Assembly (NCBI GenBank): GCA_033809415.1
Contig: JAPXLT010000190.1
Location: 1 to 9,310, forward strand
Direction of reading: 5' to 3'
Origin: JAQVUB01 sp033809415
GTDB taxonomy: Bacteria > Verrucomicrobiota > Lentisphaeria > Oligosphaerales > Oligosphaeraceae
DNA length: 9,310 bases
Positions within the stretch are counted from its first letter, which is position 1; each line of letters starts with the position of its first letter. The notes below the pieces were generated by a model, which saw nothing but the letters and a program-made list of their open reading frames with translations, was not told the DNA's origin and searched no databases. Both the position numbers and the translations under genes were made by a program. This document shows, piece by piece, positions 7,072 through 9,310 of the stretch.

Positions 7072-7099
7072 TTGACAAGGTCTTTATCCATAATACAGT
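7072..7099 (+). promoter_or_regulatory. Sigma70-like promoter for serA
   Basis: A perfect TTGACA (7072-7077) is 16 bases upstream of TACAGT (7094-7099, 4 of 6). Transcription would begin near 7106, leaving a leader of about 55 bases before the serA ATG. A second TTGACG at 7119-7124 has no -10 at a suitable distance. Confidence 0.6.
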
Positions 7100-7161
7100 A
7101 TGAAGGTCTTCAAAGAGCTTGACGGATTGTTTTACAACTCGAAACGTTAAGGTTCATTTTT

Positions 7162-8724
7162 ATGCGTAATGTTTTAATCCCGACGAAACTAGACAAAGTA
7201 GCGGCGAATATTTTAGAGAACAATGGTTATAAAGTTCTTCAGGACAACGATACAGAACTGATGACCCTTGTCCTGAATCATCCGGAAACCGAAGCACTGA
7301 TTGTACGCAGTGAAAAAATCACCCCGGAAGTGATGGATGTACTGCCGAAACTGCGCTGCATCGTCCGAGCCGGTGCTGGCTATGATTCCATCGATATCAA
7401 GTATGCCCGCCGCAAAGGCATCGATGTCATGAACACGCCCGGCGCCAACTCGAATGGCGTCGCGGAAGAAGTGTTCGCCATGGCTCTGGCGGCCTATCGC
7501 CATGTCGTCCCAGCGGATGTTGACACTCGTGCCGGCGGATGGGAGAAAAAGAAATTCATGGGCCGTGAATTGACTGGAAAAACCCTGGGCATTGTCGGGC
7601 TTGGCAATATTGGACAGCTGGTCGCCAAACGCTCGACCGGTTTTGAAATGAAACTGCTTGCCTATGACCCCATCATCTCTTCCGCCAAGGCAGAAGAACT
7701 CAACGTCAAACTCGTCGACCTGGAAACCCTCTTTGCCAACGCCGACATCATTACCCTGCATATCCCTGAAAATGATGAAACTCGCGGCATGATCAATGCG
7801 TCGCTACTCAGCAAAGTCAAACCCGGCTGCATGCTGATCAACTGCTCGAGGGCTGGCATTATCAACGAGCAGGATATCCGTGATCTCAAAGCAGAAAAAA
7901 AATTGATTTTCTGCACAGACGTCTACCCTAAAGACGCCCCCGGCCTGAAATCCGTCGCCGACATCGCAGATATCATGCTGCCACACCTTGGCGCCAACAC
8001 CTATGAGGCCAACTTCGTCGCCGCTAAACGCTCCGCTGAACAACTGATCGATTATTTCGAGAAGAGTGTCACCAATTTCGTTGTCAACAAAGGCATTCCG
8101 GATGGACTCAATGCCAAGTTCCAACACCTCGCCTACAAACTGGCCTATGTCGCACGCTACCTGATCGGAAAGACTGCTCCGATCAGCCAGATCCGATGCA
8201 GCTTTTACGGGGATTTGAACCGCTATGACAAATGGTTCATCGCGCCCATCAGCGCAGCCCTCTGCGATAATTTAGACCCGCAGCAGGCACCCGAAGAAGC
8301 ACTCAGCTTCCTGAAAGACCGGGGTATCAACTACGAATCCCGAGTCGTCGATGAGCAAAAACGCTATGGCAACGCAATGACCATCGACCTGGAAACCGGC
8401 TCGAGCAAAGTCAGCCTGCGCGGAACCATCACCGAAAATACGCTGATGATCACACGGATTGATGATTTCAACCGCGTATATCTTGTGCCCCAGGGAAATA
8501 TATTGATTGTTGAATATACCGACCGGCCCGGTGTCCTGGCCAGCATCACCGCCCATTGCGCGGAAGCAAGCATTAATATCGAAGATATTCATGCCCCGCG
8601 GGATTCCGAAGGGAAAAACGCAATAGCTATTTTGCTGACTGATCAATTGGTATCTAATGCTGTTGTGGACAAGATCCGGACAGTGGTCAACGCCCACAAG
8701 GCAGTCAGTATTTCAATTCCATAA
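7162..8724 (+). CDS. serA: D-3-phosphoglycerate dehydrogenase with ASB and ACT domains
   Basis: Cytosolic NAD-dependent enzyme oxidising 3-phosphoglycerate to 3-phosphohydroxypyruvate, the first step of serine synthesis. The 520 residues fall in three parts. The catalytic and nucleotide-binding domains (1-312) hold GLGNIG (146-151), R230 in NCSRAGIINE and H275 in LPHLGANT. An intervening ASB-like domain (about 315-445) contains FYGDL and SFLKDRGI. An ACT domain (about 447-520) carries DRPGV at 454-458. This is the long, type I layout, in which the ACT domain usually binds serine for feedback inhibition. At the place of the usual catalytic glutamate (DVFxxEP) the sequence has DVYPKDAP, with D258. 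TAAGG (7148-7152) is nine bases before the ATG, a modest ribosome site. The gene has its own promoter and is followed after 39 bases by the HU-family gene with no terminator between. Another 2-hydroxyacid dehydrogenase is possible but the ASB-ACT tail makes it unlikely. Confidence 0.92.
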   Translation: MRNVLIPTKLDKVAANILENNGYKVLQDNDTELMTLVLNHPETEALIVRSEKITPEVMDVLPKLRCIVRAGAGYDSIDIKYARRKGIDVMNTPGANSNGVAEEVFAMALAAYRHVVPADVDTRAGGWEKKKFMGRELTGKTLGIVGLGNIGQLVAKRSTGFEMKLLAYDPIISSAKAEELNVKLVDLETLFANADIITLHIPENDETRGMINASLLSKVKPGCMLINCSRAGIINEQDIRDLKAEKKLIFCTDVYPKDAPGLKSVADIADIMLPHLGANTYEANFVAAKRSAEQLIDYFEKSVTNFVVNKGIPDGLNAKFQHLAYKLAYVARYLIGKTAPISQIRCSFYGDLNRYDKWFIAPISAALCDNLDPQQAPEEALSFLKDRGINYESRVVDEQKRYGNAMTIDLETGSSKVSLRGTITENTLMITRIDDFNRVYLVPQGNILIVEYTDRPGVLASITAHCAEASINIEDIHAPRDSEGKNAIAILLTDQLVSNAVVDKIRTVVNAHKAVSISIP

Positions 8725-8763
8725 CCGATTTTTCATTTCAACGCAAAAAAAGGAGATAAAAAA

Positions 8764-9057
8764 ATGACAATGACCAAACGGAAAATTGCAATCGCAGTCG
8801 CCGAGCGCACCAACCTCACTCAGCAGCAGGCCTTTGCTGCTGTCCAAGCTACACTTGACGTAATCGTCGATGAACTGGCAGGTGGCGGACATATCGAATT
8901 GCGCGGTTTCGGCGTATTTGAAATTGTCACCCAGAAAAGCCGCATTGGACGCAACCCCAACCGTCCCGAAATTCCCGTGCCAATCCCGGAACGCAAAGTT
9001 GTCAAATTCCGTGCGGGGCGCAAACTGGCCGAAAAAGTTCAGCAATTGATGGACTGA
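8764..9057 (+). CDS. HU/IHF-family DNA-binding protein
   Basis: A 97-residue histone-like protein that would bind and bend DNA as a dimer. The N-terminal helices (about 4-40) are followed by IELRGFGVFEI (44-54), the family's hinge, and the DNA-binding arm beginning RIGRNPN (60-66), with P65 at the place of the intercalating proline. The protein ends KVVKFRAGRKLAEKV, the usual closing strand and helix. Length is close to the 90-100 typical for HU and IHF subunits. AGGAG (8751-8755) lies eight bases before ATG 8764, so this start is preferred over the ATG at 8770. It is 39 bases after serA and directly before a strong terminator, suggesting a serA-hup transcript. HU and the two IHF subunits cannot be told apart here, and the Arg-Pro-rich arm sequence (NRPEIPVPIPERK) is somewhat IHF-like, so no symbol is given. 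Confidence 0.93.
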   Translation: MTMTKRKIAIAVAERTNLTQQQAFAAVQATLDVIVDELAGGGHIELRGFGVFEIVTQKSRIGRNPNRPEIPVPIPERKVVKFRAGRKLAEKVQQLMD

Positions 9058-9085
9058 ACGGGAACTATCGAGTCTTATTAAGGGT

Positions 9086-9124
9086 CGAACAAGGCAGGAT
9101 GTACTTGCCTTGTTCGGTTTTTTT
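9086..9124 (+). terminator. Rho-independent terminator after serA and the HU-family gene
   Basis: CGAACAAGGCA (9086-9096) and TGCCTTGTTCG (9106-9116) form a perfect 11-base stem with a nine-base loop, followed by G and seven T residues (9118-9124). It starts 28 bases after the stop codon of the HU-family gene. This is the clearest terminator in the window. Confidence 0.95.
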
Positions 9125-9156
9125 GTTCGTAGATGCCCCTAAACTGAGGATTTTTT

Positions 9157-9187
9157 AACCACGAAACACACGAAAAGACTTGGCGTG
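9157..9187 (+). repeat. Interspersed CACGAAA-type repeat, copy D
   Basis: AACCACGAAACACACGAAAA (9157-9176) matches, with one difference, the minus strand of the copy at 2722-2751. It lies 32 bases after the terminator T run and is followed by a small hairpin, GTGGGC (9185-9190) with GCCCAC (9195-9200). Confidence 0.7.
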
Positions 9188-9205
9188 GGCTGCCGCCCAC
9201 AACCC

Positions 9206-9247
9206 ACACGGACTTTACACGGACGGGACACGGACTTTACACGGACG
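9206..9247. repeat. 22-base direct tandem repeat, two copies
   Basis: The 20-base unit ACACGGACTTTACACGGACG occurs identically at 9206-9225 and 9228-9247, separated by GG. Each unit itself contains ACACGGAC twice, so it is a repeat within a repeat. Downstream, GATCGGACGGATCGCC (9251-9266) is a further related GGACGG-bearing stretch. No open frame of useful length crosses it. Confidence 0.85.
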
Positions 9248-9297
9248 ACAGATCGGACGGATCGCCATGTGCCAAGGTCGGCTTTACTTTTTCAGTC

Positions 9298-9310
9298 GGA
9301 GGCGATATGG
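9298..9310 (+). other. Possible ribosome site and start codon of a gene cut by the window edge
   Basis: GGAGG (9298-9302) is followed after four bases by ATG at 9307-9309. The spacing is a little short but usable. Only one codon is visible, so this may be chance. No other gene is visible between the terminator and the end of the window. Confidence 0.25.

Noticed and set aside
6943..7122. Small open frame of 59 codons between oadB and serA
   Set aside because: It begins inside a repeat hairpin, lacks a proper ribosome site, and runs through the serA promoter.

Overview
The window reads as a stretch of bacterial chromosome with six complete protein genes, all on the + strand, and no RNA gene, insertion sequence, phage gene or CRISPR array. 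The protein families and the intergenic repeat style (short CACGAAA-type repeats and C-rich heptamers) suggest an anaerobic or fermentative bacterium of the PVC or FCB groups, perhaps a Lentisphaerota or Kiritimatiellota relative. That placement is an inference from motif style and is only weakly supported.

Layout. Positions 1-133 hold a truncated hairpin element and a C-rich heptamer tandem repeat running almost to the next start codon. Positions 134-2638 encode a ParC-type topoisomerase IV subunit A with a short C-terminal domain and a long disordered tail. Positions 2639-2877 hold a second copy of the hairpin element, one interspersed repeat, and inverted repeats with a weak promoter candidate. 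Positions 2878-6868 form an oadG-oadA-oadB operon for a sodium-pumping oxaloacetate decarboxylase. Positions 6869-7161 hold an inverted pair of interspersed repeats that can fold into a long hairpin, then a good sigma70-type promoter. Positions 7162-9057 hold serA (ACT-domain phosphoglycerate dehydrogenase) and a small HU/IHF-family gene, followed by a textbook terminator. Positions 9126-9310 hold more repeats and possibly the first codon of another gene.

How the genes work together. OadA carries the carboxyltransferase and biotin domains, OadG is the small membrane anchor, and OadB is the sodium-translocating channel. Together they would couple oxaloacetate decarboxylation to pyruvate with sodium export. 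SerA starts serine synthesis from 3-phosphoglycerate and appears to share a transcript with the HU-like DNA-binding protein. ParC handles chromosome decatenation; its ParE partner is not in the window.

The most unusual item is OadB. Its core matches the Klebsiella enzyme residue for residue at the key sodium/proton sites, but about 180 extra residues precede it: a signal peptide, a Cys-bearing region, and a segment resembling half of a biotinyl/lipoyl domain without the lysine. The other notable theme is the number of intergenic hairpins and repeats between otherwise ordinary genes.
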